A DNA stretch of 64,000 bases from Microcaldota archaeon (GTDB lineage Archaea; Micrarchaeota; Micrarchaeia; Norongarragalinales; Norongarragalinaceae): positions 48,386 to 112,385 of the forward strand of contig JACQQD010000008.1 of the NCBI GenBank assembly GCA_016207165.1. The letters are read 5' to 3'. Positions 24,482 to 30,537 of this stretch are shown in pieces. The notes under the pieces are model-generated. The model worked only from the letters and a program-made list of their open reading frames with translations. It had not been told where the DNA came from and did not search any database. A program made the translations under genes and the position numbers. Every line of letters starts with the position of its first letter. Position 1 is the stretch's first letter.

Positions 24482-25861
24482 TCACTTTTTAAGGTTTTGG
24501 ATGGTGGCTTTCAGTTTTTCTCGGACTTCGTTGGGTTGAAACCCTCGGTGGCGCTTGAGGAACTCGCCCAGCAAGAATTCCAGGGATTTTTCCTTGCCGG
24601 CAAGGTATTCCGAAACGGCTTGGGGATTGGATTTCAGGACTTCCGCAACCAGTTCGTCCATCTCGCCTCCTTTCTGTGCGGAGAGAAAGTGCTGAATGGG
24701 TTTTTGATGGGTGACCATTTCCTTGATGTATTCCTTGGCGGCGCGCTCCGTGATTTTTCCGCTGGACACGGCGGACAACAACGCATCCAGTTCCTGGACG
24801 GCCAGCGCTTTGTGCGGTTCCCAGATGCCGTGGTAGTTCATGCACTTGAGTAAATCTCCGCACACCCACTTCGCCAAAAACAGTTTGTCCGGCGTCTTCG
24901 AGGATTCAAAGTAAGGCGCGAGATTCTGGAAAACGAGCACTTCGGCGTATTGGGCGGGGACGAAATGGGAGAGGCGCCTCGTGGCGATTTCTGGGAGTTC
25001 CTTCATGGCGGAAAGCGTTTCCTCCAGGAATGCCTCGTCCAAGTACAGGGGGGGCAGGTCGGGTTCCACGATGTAGCCGTAGTCTTCTTCCTGTTCCTTG
25101 GTGCGCATCAACAGCGTGGTGTTGGTCTCTTCGGAGTAAAGCCGGGTTTGGCGTTCGACGTTCTCGCCGCTTTGCTTGGCTTTGCGCTGGCGGAAGAACT
25201 CGGCTTGGAGTGCCTTTTCCACGGCTACAAAGCTGGTGATGTTCTTGATTTCGACGCGCTCTCCGCCTGGAATGGATAGGTTCGCGTCGGTTTTCATGAC
25301 GCGTTCGTTTTGTGCGTCAATGACGCCCAAATACGACAACTTCTTGAACAACGCCTCCAAGTACGCTTTGGCGTCCGCCGGACTTTTCAGGCAGGGGTCC
25401 GTCACGATTTCAGCCAGTGGCATGCCGGAGCGGTTGTAATCCAACAAACTGTACGTGCTGTTGGCCATGTTGCCGTGCGGGTACACGATTTGCGCGGGGT
25501 CCTCCTCCAAGTGCAGTCGCGTCAGCGTTACGGTAATTTTTCCGTTGACGTTCAGCGCGCCTTTTTCGGCCAAAGGCGAGTCGTATTGCGTGATTTGGTA
25601 ATTCTTGGACAAGTCCGGATAATAGTACGTCTTTCGCGCGAACAAGCTTTTACGGTTCAACTGCATCCCCAAGGCGGTGGCGGCCTGGACGGCGAGTTTC
25701 ACGGCTTTCTCGTTGGTTACCGGCTTTGAACCCGGCAAGCCCAAACAGATTTCGCAGGTGTGGGCGTTGGGCTCCGCGGGAGCGGTAGGGCAGCCGCAGA
25801 AAAGCTTGGTTTCCGTGTCGAGGGTGACGTGCGTCTCCAACCCGATTTTCATTTCACTCAT
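24482..25861 (-). CDS. gatB: Asp/Glu-tRNA amidotransferase subunit B
   Basis: A 459-residue protein, MSEMKIGLETHVTLDTETKL start; KLFCGCPTAPAEPN with metal-site Cys residues, SLLDYNRSGMPLAEIVTDP, GERVEIKNITSF and VEPDLPPLYL are GatB signatures. The C-terminal helical tail (residues 330-459) is the YqeY-like tRNA-binding domain. Acts with GatA and GatC to amidate mischarged Asp-tRNA(Asn). Overlaps gatA by 8 nt. Confidence 0.95.
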   Translation of the reverse strand: MSEMKIGLETHVTLDTETKLFCGCPTAPAEPNAHTCEICLGLPGSKPVTNEKAVKLAVQAATALGMQLNRKSLFARKTYYYPDLSKNYQITQYDSPLAEKGALNVNGKITVTLTRLHLEEDPAQIVYPHGNMANSTYSLLDYNRSGMPLAEIVTDPCLKSPADAKAYLEALFKKLSYLGVIDAQNERVMKTDANLSIPGGERVEIKNITSFVAVEKALQAEFFRQRKAKQSGENVERQTRLYSEETNTTLLMRTKEQEEDYGYIVEPDLPPLYLDEAFLEETLSAMKELPEIATRRLSHFVPAQYAEVLVFQNLAPYFESSKTPDKLFLAKWVCGDLLKCMNYHGIWEPHKALAVQELDALLSAVSSGKITERAAKEYIKEMVTHQKPIQHFLSAQKGGEMDELVAEVLKSNPQAVSEYLAGKEKSLEFLLGEFLKRHRGFQPNEVREKLKATIQNLKK

Positions 25862-27146
25862 GGGGTTGTTCTACCTGTCGTGCGACGTCGCTCAGTGTTT
25901 TTTCCTGGAAGTGATTTGTGATGATCTGGAGGCCGACGGGCAATCCGGAAACACGGCCGCAGGGAATGCTGGCATGCGGCAAGCCGGCGAGGTTGGGGGC
26001 GCCGGTGCAGATGTCCATGGCGTAGTGTTCCAGGGGCGAGAGTCTTTCAATTTCCCGAAAACGCGGAGCCACGCATGGCATGGAAGGCGTGATGAGTGCA
26101 TCGTATTTCTCAAAGAGTTTCTTGAATTCTCGGATGACCAAGGTTCGGACTTTCGCGGCTTTCTCGTAGTATTTTCCGCGGTAGCCGGCGGTGCGGGCAA
26201 ACGAGCCCAAAATCAGGCGGCGCTTGGCTTCGGCGCCAAAACCCTGGGCGCGCACGCGGGAAAAGTATTCCGTGTACGTCTCGGATTCTTCGGGTTTCGG
26301 CTGGATGCCGTACCGCAGGCCGCAGTACTTGGCCAAGTTCGTTGACGCTTCGCTCATGGCCAACACGTAGTAGGCGTAGAGTCCGGGGTCCGCCAACGGA
26401 AACGGCGCCTCTTCCACGGCGACGCCTTGGGCTTGCAGTTGGCCTGCGGCTTTTTGGCACTGTTTTTGGATGGATGCATCCGTCTTCTCCCAAATCGTCG
26501 TCAGCAACGCGATTTGGTTCGTGCGTTTTTTTTCCGGGAATGGTTTCGTGGTTGTCGCGTCTTTTTCGTCGGGTCCGGCCATGGCGTAAAGCAAGCGGAA
26601 TGCGTCCTGGACGGTGGTGGCCATGACTCCGATTTTGTCCAACGAATTGGCGTAGTCAATCAATCCCCAGCGCGACACCCGCCCGTACGTGGGCGTCAAC
26701 CCCACCACGCCGCAGAAGGCCGCCGGAGCCGTGATGCTGCCGCCGGTGGACTCCGCTACGGAGGGCATGCCGGTAAACGCCGTGAACGCGGCGGATCCCC
26801 CCGATGATCCCCCGGTGCAACGCAATGCGTCGTGCGGGTTTTTCGGGATTTTCTCGGTGTTGACGTTGAACGTCCCGAACCCGAATTCGTCCATTACGGT
26901 TTTGCCCGCCACCACGGCGCCTTGGTCGATGAGTCGTTGGACGCACGTCGCCGTAAAAGGCGGCACGTAGCCCTCCAAAATTTTCGAGCCGGCGCGCGCC
27001 GGCATGCCTTGCACGCACAGGTTGTCCTTGACGGCGATGACCGTATTGGAAAGCGGACCCGACTTGGCGGGCCCTAGTTTTTCCGGGATGAATTGCATGC
27101 AGTCCAACTTCTTGTCGGCCTGCCGGGTTTTTTCCAAGGCGTTCAT
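25854..27146 (-). CDS. gatA: Asp/Glu-tRNA amidotransferase subunit A
   Basis: A 430-residue amidase-signature enzyme: VIAVKDNLCVQGMPARAGSK with the catalytic Lys, DEFGFGTFNVN, and CTGGSSGGSAAFTAFTGMPS with the two catalytic serines (Ser-cisSer-Lys triad); SITAPAAFCGVVGLTPTYGR follows. Slightly short for the family (usual 450-490). Releases ammonia from glutamine. Starts 7 nt after gatC. Confidence 0.95.
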   Translation of the reverse strand: MNALEKTRQADKKLDCMQFIPEKLGPAKSGPLSNTVIAVKDNLCVQGMPARAGSKILEGYVPPFTATCVQRLIDQGAVVAGKTVMDEFGFGTFNVNTEKIPKNPHDALRCTGGSSGGSAAFTAFTGMPSVAESTGGSITAPAAFCGVVGLTPTYGRVSRWGLIDYANSLDKIGVMATTVQDAFRLLYAMAGPDEKDATTTKPFPEKKRTNQIALLTTIWEKTDASIQKQCQKAAGQLQAQGVAVEEAPFPLADPGLYAYYVLAMSEASTNLAKYCGLRYGIQPKPEESETYTEYFSRVRAQGFGAEAKRRLILGSFARTAGYRGKYYEKAAKVRTLVIREFKKLFEKYDALITPSMPCVAPRFREIERLSPLEHYAMDICTGAPNLAGLPHASIPCGRVSGLPVGLQIITNHFQEKTLSDVARQVEQPHE

Positions 27147-27153
27147 TCTGGGT

Positions 27154-27429
27154 TCACCGCATCATGCGGGGGCCTTTGAGGTACCCTTTCTCTTTCCGGC
27201 TATGGTTTCCGGTGGGGTTTGTGCAGGGTTTTGGTTCGTCCGGCCGCAGCCTCGGCGAAAGCGCCACGGGGTGATAAGATGGTTCAACGCCGTTGGTGTC
27301 GATTTGGTCCAACGCGTCAAAGGCTTTCAAGACATCTTGGAGTTGCTGGGAAAGAATTCGAATTTCTTTGTCGGAAAGCGCCAGGCGCTGGGCGACGGCT
27401 ATGTTATTGATTTTTTCCTTTAAATCCAA
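27154..27429 (-). CDS. gatC: Asp/Glu-tRNA amidotransferase subunit C
   Basis: A 91-residue protein from a TTG start at 27429. ALSDKEIRILSQQLQDVL and FDALDQIDTNGVEPSYHPV match the GatC pattern (helix, then D-T-x-G-V-x-P). The frame stays open upstream to 27537, but the first family-like helix begins right after the TTG (MDLKEKINNIAVAQRL), G-rich sequence precedes it, and the length then matches GatC. Bridges GatA and GatB. Confidence 0.88.
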   Translation of the reverse strand: MDLKEKINNIAVAQRLALSDKEIRILSQQLQDVLKAFDALDQIDTNGVEPSYHPVALSPRLRPDEPKPCTNPTGNHSRKEKGYLKGPRMMR

Positions 27430-27507
27430 AATAATCCCCTGTAACGCCGAATTGAAGGAGTTCTCCTGTGGGCGTGTTGAAAGAAAAAGGTATTTGTTGG
27501 CCGCCGG

Positions 27508-27526
27508 CCACGCGGTAACGCGTGGC
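27508..27526. other. Palindromic hairpin upstream of gatC
   Basis: CCACGCG and CGCGTGG with loop GTAA form a perfect 7-bp hairpin in the gap between gatC and the small ORF at 27567. The rest of the 27430-27566 gap shows no clear signal. Role unknown. Confidence 0.35.
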
Positions 27527-27566
27527 GGAAAAACCAAGGAGTCGACGCGGGCAATCGCATGGCACC

Positions 27567-27725
27567 ATGGCGGTGGCGGTCATGGTTTTGTTGGTGCCCG
27601 TGGTGCCGGTGGCGTACTGGTTCACGGATCATCTCGCCCCCGTGTTTAACTGGTTTGAGGGCCCCCAGATTCTCGCGGCCACCGCCGTTTTGGCGTGGAT
27701 GTTTTTCCAGAAGTTCCACTATTAA
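27567..27725 (+). CDS. Small two-helix membrane protein
   Basis: 52 residues, ATG at 27567: VAVMVLLVPVVPVAYWF, a short polar turn with NWFEGPQ, then ILAATAVLAWMFF and a basic end. The hydrophobic pattern and clean ends favour a real gene, although it has no homolog I recognise. It is divergent from gatC, and its stop abuts the duplicated tRNA 3' segment. Confidence 0.5.
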   Translation: MAVAVMVLLVPVVPVAYWFTDHLAPVFNWFEGPQILAATAVLAWMFFQKFHY

Positions 27726-27752
27726 AAAGAGCGCCCGAGGTCAGGACTCGAA
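27724..27752. repeat. Duplicated 3' end of tRNA-Asn (copy 1)
   Basis: 29 bp matching 27821-27848 (inside and just beyond the tRNA 3' end) with one inserted A. It covers half of the T arm, the 3' acceptor strand and the trailing GCTCTTTT. Together the two copies flank 68 bp, like a small attachment-site duplication. Confidence 0.7.
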
Positions 27753-27800
27753 GGTCGCCCCAGGGGGCTCCGCCCCCTTGGCCCGACCTAGGCCTCGACC
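27753..27800. other. GC-rich compound hairpin between the tRNA repeats
   Basis: AGGGGGC (27762-27768) and GCCCCCT (27772-27778) form a 7-bp hairpin with loop TCC; outer arms GGTCG (27753-27757) and CGACC (27784-27788) extend it. It lacks a following T-run, unlike the terminators at 28159 and 33461. Confidence 0.5.
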
Positions 27801-27828
27801 CCCGACTAGCTTTTTGAATCGAAAAGAG

Positions 27829-27953
27829 CGCCCGAGGTCGGACTCGAACCGACGGCCTGCTGATTTCTGTGGATTCAATGAGTTTGCCGACGACCCAAAG
27901 TCGGCGGTTACGCTCTTAACAGTCAGCCGCTCTACCTGCTGAGCTACCCGGGC
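27829..27953 (-). tRNA. tRNA-Asn(GTT) with a 52-nt intron
   Basis: Minus strand. Acceptor GCCCGGG pairs with CTCGGGC, D arm GCTC/GAGC, anticodon stem GCTGA/TCAGC with loop CTGTTAA (anticodon GTT), T arm GTCGG-TTCGAGT-CCGAC. An insertion at 27865-27916 follows position 37, the canonical archaeal intron site; it contains GCCGAC and GTCGGC as an internal stem. CCA is not encoded. Mature length 73. It lies about 400 bp upstream of gatC on the same strand. Confidence 0.93.
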
Positions 27954-28055
27954 TTTTATGCGGAATGGATTTGTCGGGCGTGTGCATTTTAAGGATTGCG
28001 TTTTGCGGCTAAATGGCCTTTGGGCGTTCAGGAAAACGGGGTTTCTTTCTGATGC

Positions 28056-28111
28056 GCCTACAGCAAGCCAAGAAAATAACACGACAAAATAGTCCGGGTT
28101 TGCTATAGACT
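28056..28111 (+). repeat. Hairpin repeat, copy B
   Basis: Arms CTACAGCAAGCC (28058-28069) and GGGTTTGCTATAG (about 28096-28108) pair imperfectly around ACACGACAAAATAG. Same layout as copies C and D (35746-35837). It lies in the 230-bp gap between tRNA-Asn and the small membrane operon; that gap also holds the terminator at 28140-28173. Confidence 0.6.
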
Positions 28112-28139
28112 GAAAACCGATTCCAGAATGGACGAAAAG

Positions 28140-28173
28140 AAAAAGAAAGAGGAAAAAGGGGGCTGCGCCCCCA
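28140..28173 (-). terminator. Hairpin terminator of the small membrane-protein operon
   Basis: On the minus strand GGGGGC-GCA-GCCCCC (28159-28173) is followed by TTTTTCCTCTTTCTTTTTC, 10 nt after the last stop of the operon. The S-layer gene ends with a near-identical sequence. Confidence 0.7.
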
Positions 28174-28182
28174 ACGACGCGC

Positions 28183-28491
28183 CTAGTGGCCGATGATGAC
28201 GGTACGCTTGGATTGAAGGGTGCGTTGCTTGCGGAACTCCTTGAGTTGGTAGAAGTACACGGCGGCCGACAAGGCCGGCACGGCCAGGACGAGGTTGACG
28301 AAGAGCAGGTAGATGCCTAAAACCGTTAGGGCCATGAAGTAAAAATTGAACCGCACGTACTCCTTCCACAACGTCAAAAAGCGCGCGATGTAGTCCCACC
28401 GCGTCGTCGCCCTCAGCATCGGTGCCTTGCTCTCGGTGACGGCCATCGAGAGCGTGACGCCGGGGTTGTGCTGGATTTCGTCGTGTGCCAT
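28183..28491 (-). CDS. Small two-helix membrane protein (operon gene 6)
   Basis: A 102-residue protein: cytoplasmic-type N-terminus, then TTRWDYIARFLTLWKEYVRF, two adjoining helices (FYFMALTVLGIYLLFVNLVL and AVPALSAAVYFYQL) and a basic tail. The T-R-W-(D/E)-Y-(I/L) motif before the helices recurs at 29309 and in looser form at 28631 and 29811, so the operon holds diverged paralogs. Preceded by GGAGGTGAA inside the microgene end. Family unknown. Confidence 0.68.
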   Translation of the reverse strand: MAHDEIQHNPGVTLSMAVTESKAPMLRATTRWDYIARFLTLWKEYVRFNFYFMALTVLGIYLLFVNLVLAVPALSAAVYFYQLKEFRKQRTLQSKRTVIIGH

Positions 28492-28496
28492 AATTC

Positions 28497-28619
28497 CTAC
28501 TTCACCTCCAATTTAGCGAAGCGAAGGGCGGAGCGTTGCGATCGATGCAACGCATCGATCGCTTCCAACGCCGTGGCCTTCGCAAACTCTTTTTTTTCCA
28601 TCTTGTTTTTTTCTTCCAT
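28497..28619 (-). CDS. 40-residue charged microprotein (operon gene 5)
   Basis: ATG at 28619 to stop at 28497. Product begins MEEKNKMEKKEFAKATALEA and is a Lys/Glu/Ala-rich amphipathic helix. It fills what would otherwise be the only large gap in the operon, with 11 nt before and 5 nt after, so it is probably translated. The DNA inside is also a long hairpin (28512-28585). No family known. Confidence 0.5.
   Translation of the reverse strand: MEEKNKMEKKEFAKATALEAIDALHRSQRSALRFAKLEVK
28512..28585. other. Long hairpin inside the operon
   Basis: Nested arms: GCGAAGG/CCTTCGC (outer), GCGTTG/CAACGC, and CGATCGATGC/GCATCGATCG with loop AAC: 23 paired positions with small bulges. It could set differential expression within the operon, or stall or process the mRNA. 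Confidence 0.55.
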
Positions 28620-28630
28620 GGTGTCGTTGC

Positions 28631-29095
28631 CTACTTGGCGTAGTACAGGGCCTTGCCCTTGAACCACGTCACGTTCCAGGGTGGCTCAATGAGGCGTTGC
28701 GACCAGAACAATCCGGTCAGAAACGCGAACGCCGCCGAGACGTACAAGTTGATGTTGTAGAAGAACACCATGAGGATGAACGCCACCACCGCCCAAAAGT
28801 AGAAGCGGTAGGCGGTGCCCAACCCGCCGCGAAACGAGCTGTCCAACAGTTCCGACAGGAATTTGGAACGCGTTTTGACGTGCATGGTGTGCACCGGCAC
28901 TTCTTTCCCGCCTTCCTTCATGTTGCCGCCGCGTTGTCCAATGGGCACGTACATGTGGTGGAATTGCCGGGGGCCGGGTCCGTGGCCGCCTCCGCCATGC
29001 GCGTGCGGCGCGTAGTGGGCACTGCCGTGCGCCTTGACGTGGTCGCGCAAGTCCCTCGCGTTGATTCCGTGAATTTTTCCGTGTCCTTCGCTCAT
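28631..29095 (-). CDS. His-rich small membrane protein (operon gene 4)
   Basis: A 154-residue protein. The first 50 residues are rich in His and Gly (HAHGGGGHGPGPRQFHHMY), a possible metal-binding tail. Then TRSKFLSELLDSSFRGG and two adjoining helices (FYFWAVVAFILMVFFYNINL, VSAAFAFLTGLFW). Layout equals 29309: His/Gly tail, Y-x-P motif, R-x-x-(F/Y)-L helix, helical hairpin. Unknown family. Confidence 0.7.
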   Translation of the reverse strand: MSEGHGKIHGINARDLRDHVKAHGSAHYAPHAHGGGGHGPGPRQFHHMYVPIGQRGGNMKEGGKEVPVHTMHVKTRSKFLSELLDSSFRGGLGTAYRFYFWAVVAFILMVFFYNINLYVSAAFAFLTGLFWSQRLIEPPWNVTWFKGKALYYAK

Positions 29096-29096
29096 T

Positions 29097-29297
29097 TCAG
29101 CTCACACTCAACAGCCAGTAGATGACCGTGAAGACCACCACGGCATTGATGATCCAGTCCGGCAAAATCAAGCCGTGGTCAAACATGCCTGTTTTGAAGT
29201 CCGTCGGCCCGTCAATGATTTTGACGAGGCCGAAGTCTTCCAGTAGGGACATGAGGTGGGTCTCCCACGGGGCATCCGGTTCCTCGTATTCAGCCAT
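29097..29297 (-). CDS. Small single-helix membrane protein (operon gene 3)
   Basis: A 66-residue protein with an acidic N-terminal half (EYEEPDAPWETHLMSLLEDF) and one C-terminal helix (IINAVVVFTVIYWLLSV). Stop is 1 nt from the next ATG. No family recognised; probably a subunit of the same membrane assembly. Confidence 0.65.
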   Translation of the reverse strand: MAEYEEPDAPWETHLMSLLEDFGLVKIIDGPTDFKTGMFDHGLILPDWIINAVVVFTVIYWLLSVS

Positions 29298-29308
29298 TTT
29301 TTTCTACC

Positions 29309-29806
29309 TTAGTCCACCAAGGTCAAGGTACGCGAGTACCCGAACTTTTTGGCGATGAAGTCGTACATCCAGGCCAACTCCTTGTGGCGTCCGGCCAGCA
29401 TGAACATCAACAAGGCGCCGGGCGGAAACGTCTCCAACGTCAGCAACCCCAAGGCGAAAAACAAGATCGTCTGGATCTTGGACGTAATGCCCTGGCGCCA
29501 CCACTCGACGTACTCCGCCAAATACTCCCAGCGCGTGAACTGCCGCAGGTTGGGCGGAAGAGTCCGCTCCACTTCCATGGGCATGTACGACACGTGCAAG
29601 TGCTCGCCGCCGCCATGCGGCTGCCCGTCGCCGTGGCCCCCGCCGCTTTTTGGGGCGGGTTTGCCTTCGTTTTTGGCCTTGGCAGCCAAAAGCTCTTTCT
29701 CGGACTCCTCAAAGATTTCTCCCACGTGGTGCGCGGGCGTGGCCGACTCCTCGATAGAGTGAAGCAGCGCGTCGCGCGGATCCCCGTGTCCATGGCTCAC
29801 CTTCAT
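29309..29806 (-). CDS. His-rich small membrane protein (operon gene 2)
   Basis: A 165-residue protein. His/Gly-rich N-terminal half (GGGHGDGQPHGGGEHLHVSY), then RQFTRWEYLAEYVEWWRQG and two hydrophobic segments (TILFFALGLLTLETFPPGAL and LLMFMLAG) with a charged tail. The His segment and the R-W-(E/D)-Y motif tie it to the other genes of the operon. Unknown family. Confidence 0.7.
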   Translation of the reverse strand: MKVSHGHGDPRDALLHSIEESATPAHHVGEIFEESEKELLAAKAKNEGKPAPKSGGGHGDGQPHGGGEHLHVSYMPMEVERTLPPNLRQFTRWEYLAEYVEWWRQGITSKIQTILFFALGLLTLETFPPGALLMFMLAGRHKELAWMYDFIAKKFGYSRTLTLVD

Positions 29807-29810
29807 TCAC

Positions 29811-30182
29811 CTACGTGCTTTCCAACAGGTACCGTTTCTTGTACAACTGGTTGATGTAGAAGTCCTTCTTGAGAAACTCGCCGTAACTCCAGGCCGCGCC
29901 CATGCCGGAAACCGCGGCCAACAGCGGGTTGGAGAACAAAAACAACACCGTGGCAATGCCTCCCGCTACGGACAGCGCCCGGTAGCCGTGGAATTCCCGC
30001 CAGTCCGTGATGCCTTTCGTCAAGAATTCCTGACGGCGCTGGACGTTGATGACGGGTTTGCCTTCTGTCGCCACCGGGGTGAACATGGTGGTCTGCTCAA
30101 ACTCGGGATCGCTTGTTTTGCCGATAAACTTGGCTTTGTCGGCGGCCACGACCTGTTTGATGCTTTGGGCGTTGTGCGTCAT
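29811..30182 (-). CDS. Small two-helix membrane protein (operon gene 1)
   Basis: A 123-residue protein: soluble N-terminus, VQRRQEFLTKGITDWREFHG amphipathic part, then two hydrophobic helices (LSVAGGIATVLFLFSNPLL, AAVSGMGAAWSYG) and a basic tail. Same plan as 28183. First gene after the promoter at 30211-30220. Confidence 0.68.
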   Translation of the reverse strand: MTHNAQSIKQVVAADKAKFIGKTSDPEFEQTTMFTPVATEGKPVINVQRRQEFLTKGITDWREFHGYRALSVAGGIATVLFLFSNPLLAAVSGMGAAWSYGEFLKKDFYINQLYKKRYLLEST

Positions 30183-30210
30183 TTGAACCTGTACTACATA
30201 CCTACTTCCT

Positions 30211-30220
30211 TATTTATAAA
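30211..30220 (-). promoter_or_regulatory. TATA box of the small membrane-protein operon
   Basis: TTTATAAATA on the minus strand, 29-38 bp before the ATG at 30182. Confidence 0.55.
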
Positions 30221-30398
30221 CTTACTGGTAGTAACAAAATAGGCTCTTTCTGTGGTGCCCTATATTAAATATAAGAAAAGGCTTCGTCTGTGGGTATCAT
30301 TAGCTAATCCAATACTGGTGCGGGTACCGGGGCGCCCCGGGGCTACTAAGATAGGGGTCCCTAGTCCCCTTCGACAAAAGACGTATGATTTTGGAAAG
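30221..30398. other. Intergenic region between divergent envelope promoters
   Basis: No ORF. It contains ATATTAAATATAAG (about 30261-30275), a perfect 14-bp palindrome CCGGGGCGCCCCGG (30327-30340), and nearby AGGGGTCCCT. The base composition switches between AT-rich and very GC-rich. It may hold a regulatory site or small RNA; I see no tRNA fold. Confidence 0.35.
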
Positions 30399-30410
30399 GT
30401 TTAAAAACCG
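30399..30410 (+). promoter_or_regulatory. S-layer gene promoter box
   Basis: GGTTTAAAAACC, preceded by GGAAA (BRE-like), lies about 130 bp before the GTG at 30538, implying a leader of about 105 nt. CGAGGTGG just before the start is the ribosome site. Confidence 0.5.
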
Positions 30411-30537
30411 ACTATCGATTACATATTCCGTCGGTTAACCCGGTTTCGGTGTATTGTTTGTTCCCGCTGTTTGGGGGAAGCCGTGTGGCTGAATAGTGTT
30501 GATGAATCGGACGAACGATGTTCGTCGAGGTGGTTCC

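Noticed and set aside
30240..30400. tRNA-like or other structured RNA between the divergent promoters
   Set aside because: I could not build a cloverleaf; only short GC palindromes remain, so it is kept as a low-interest gap.
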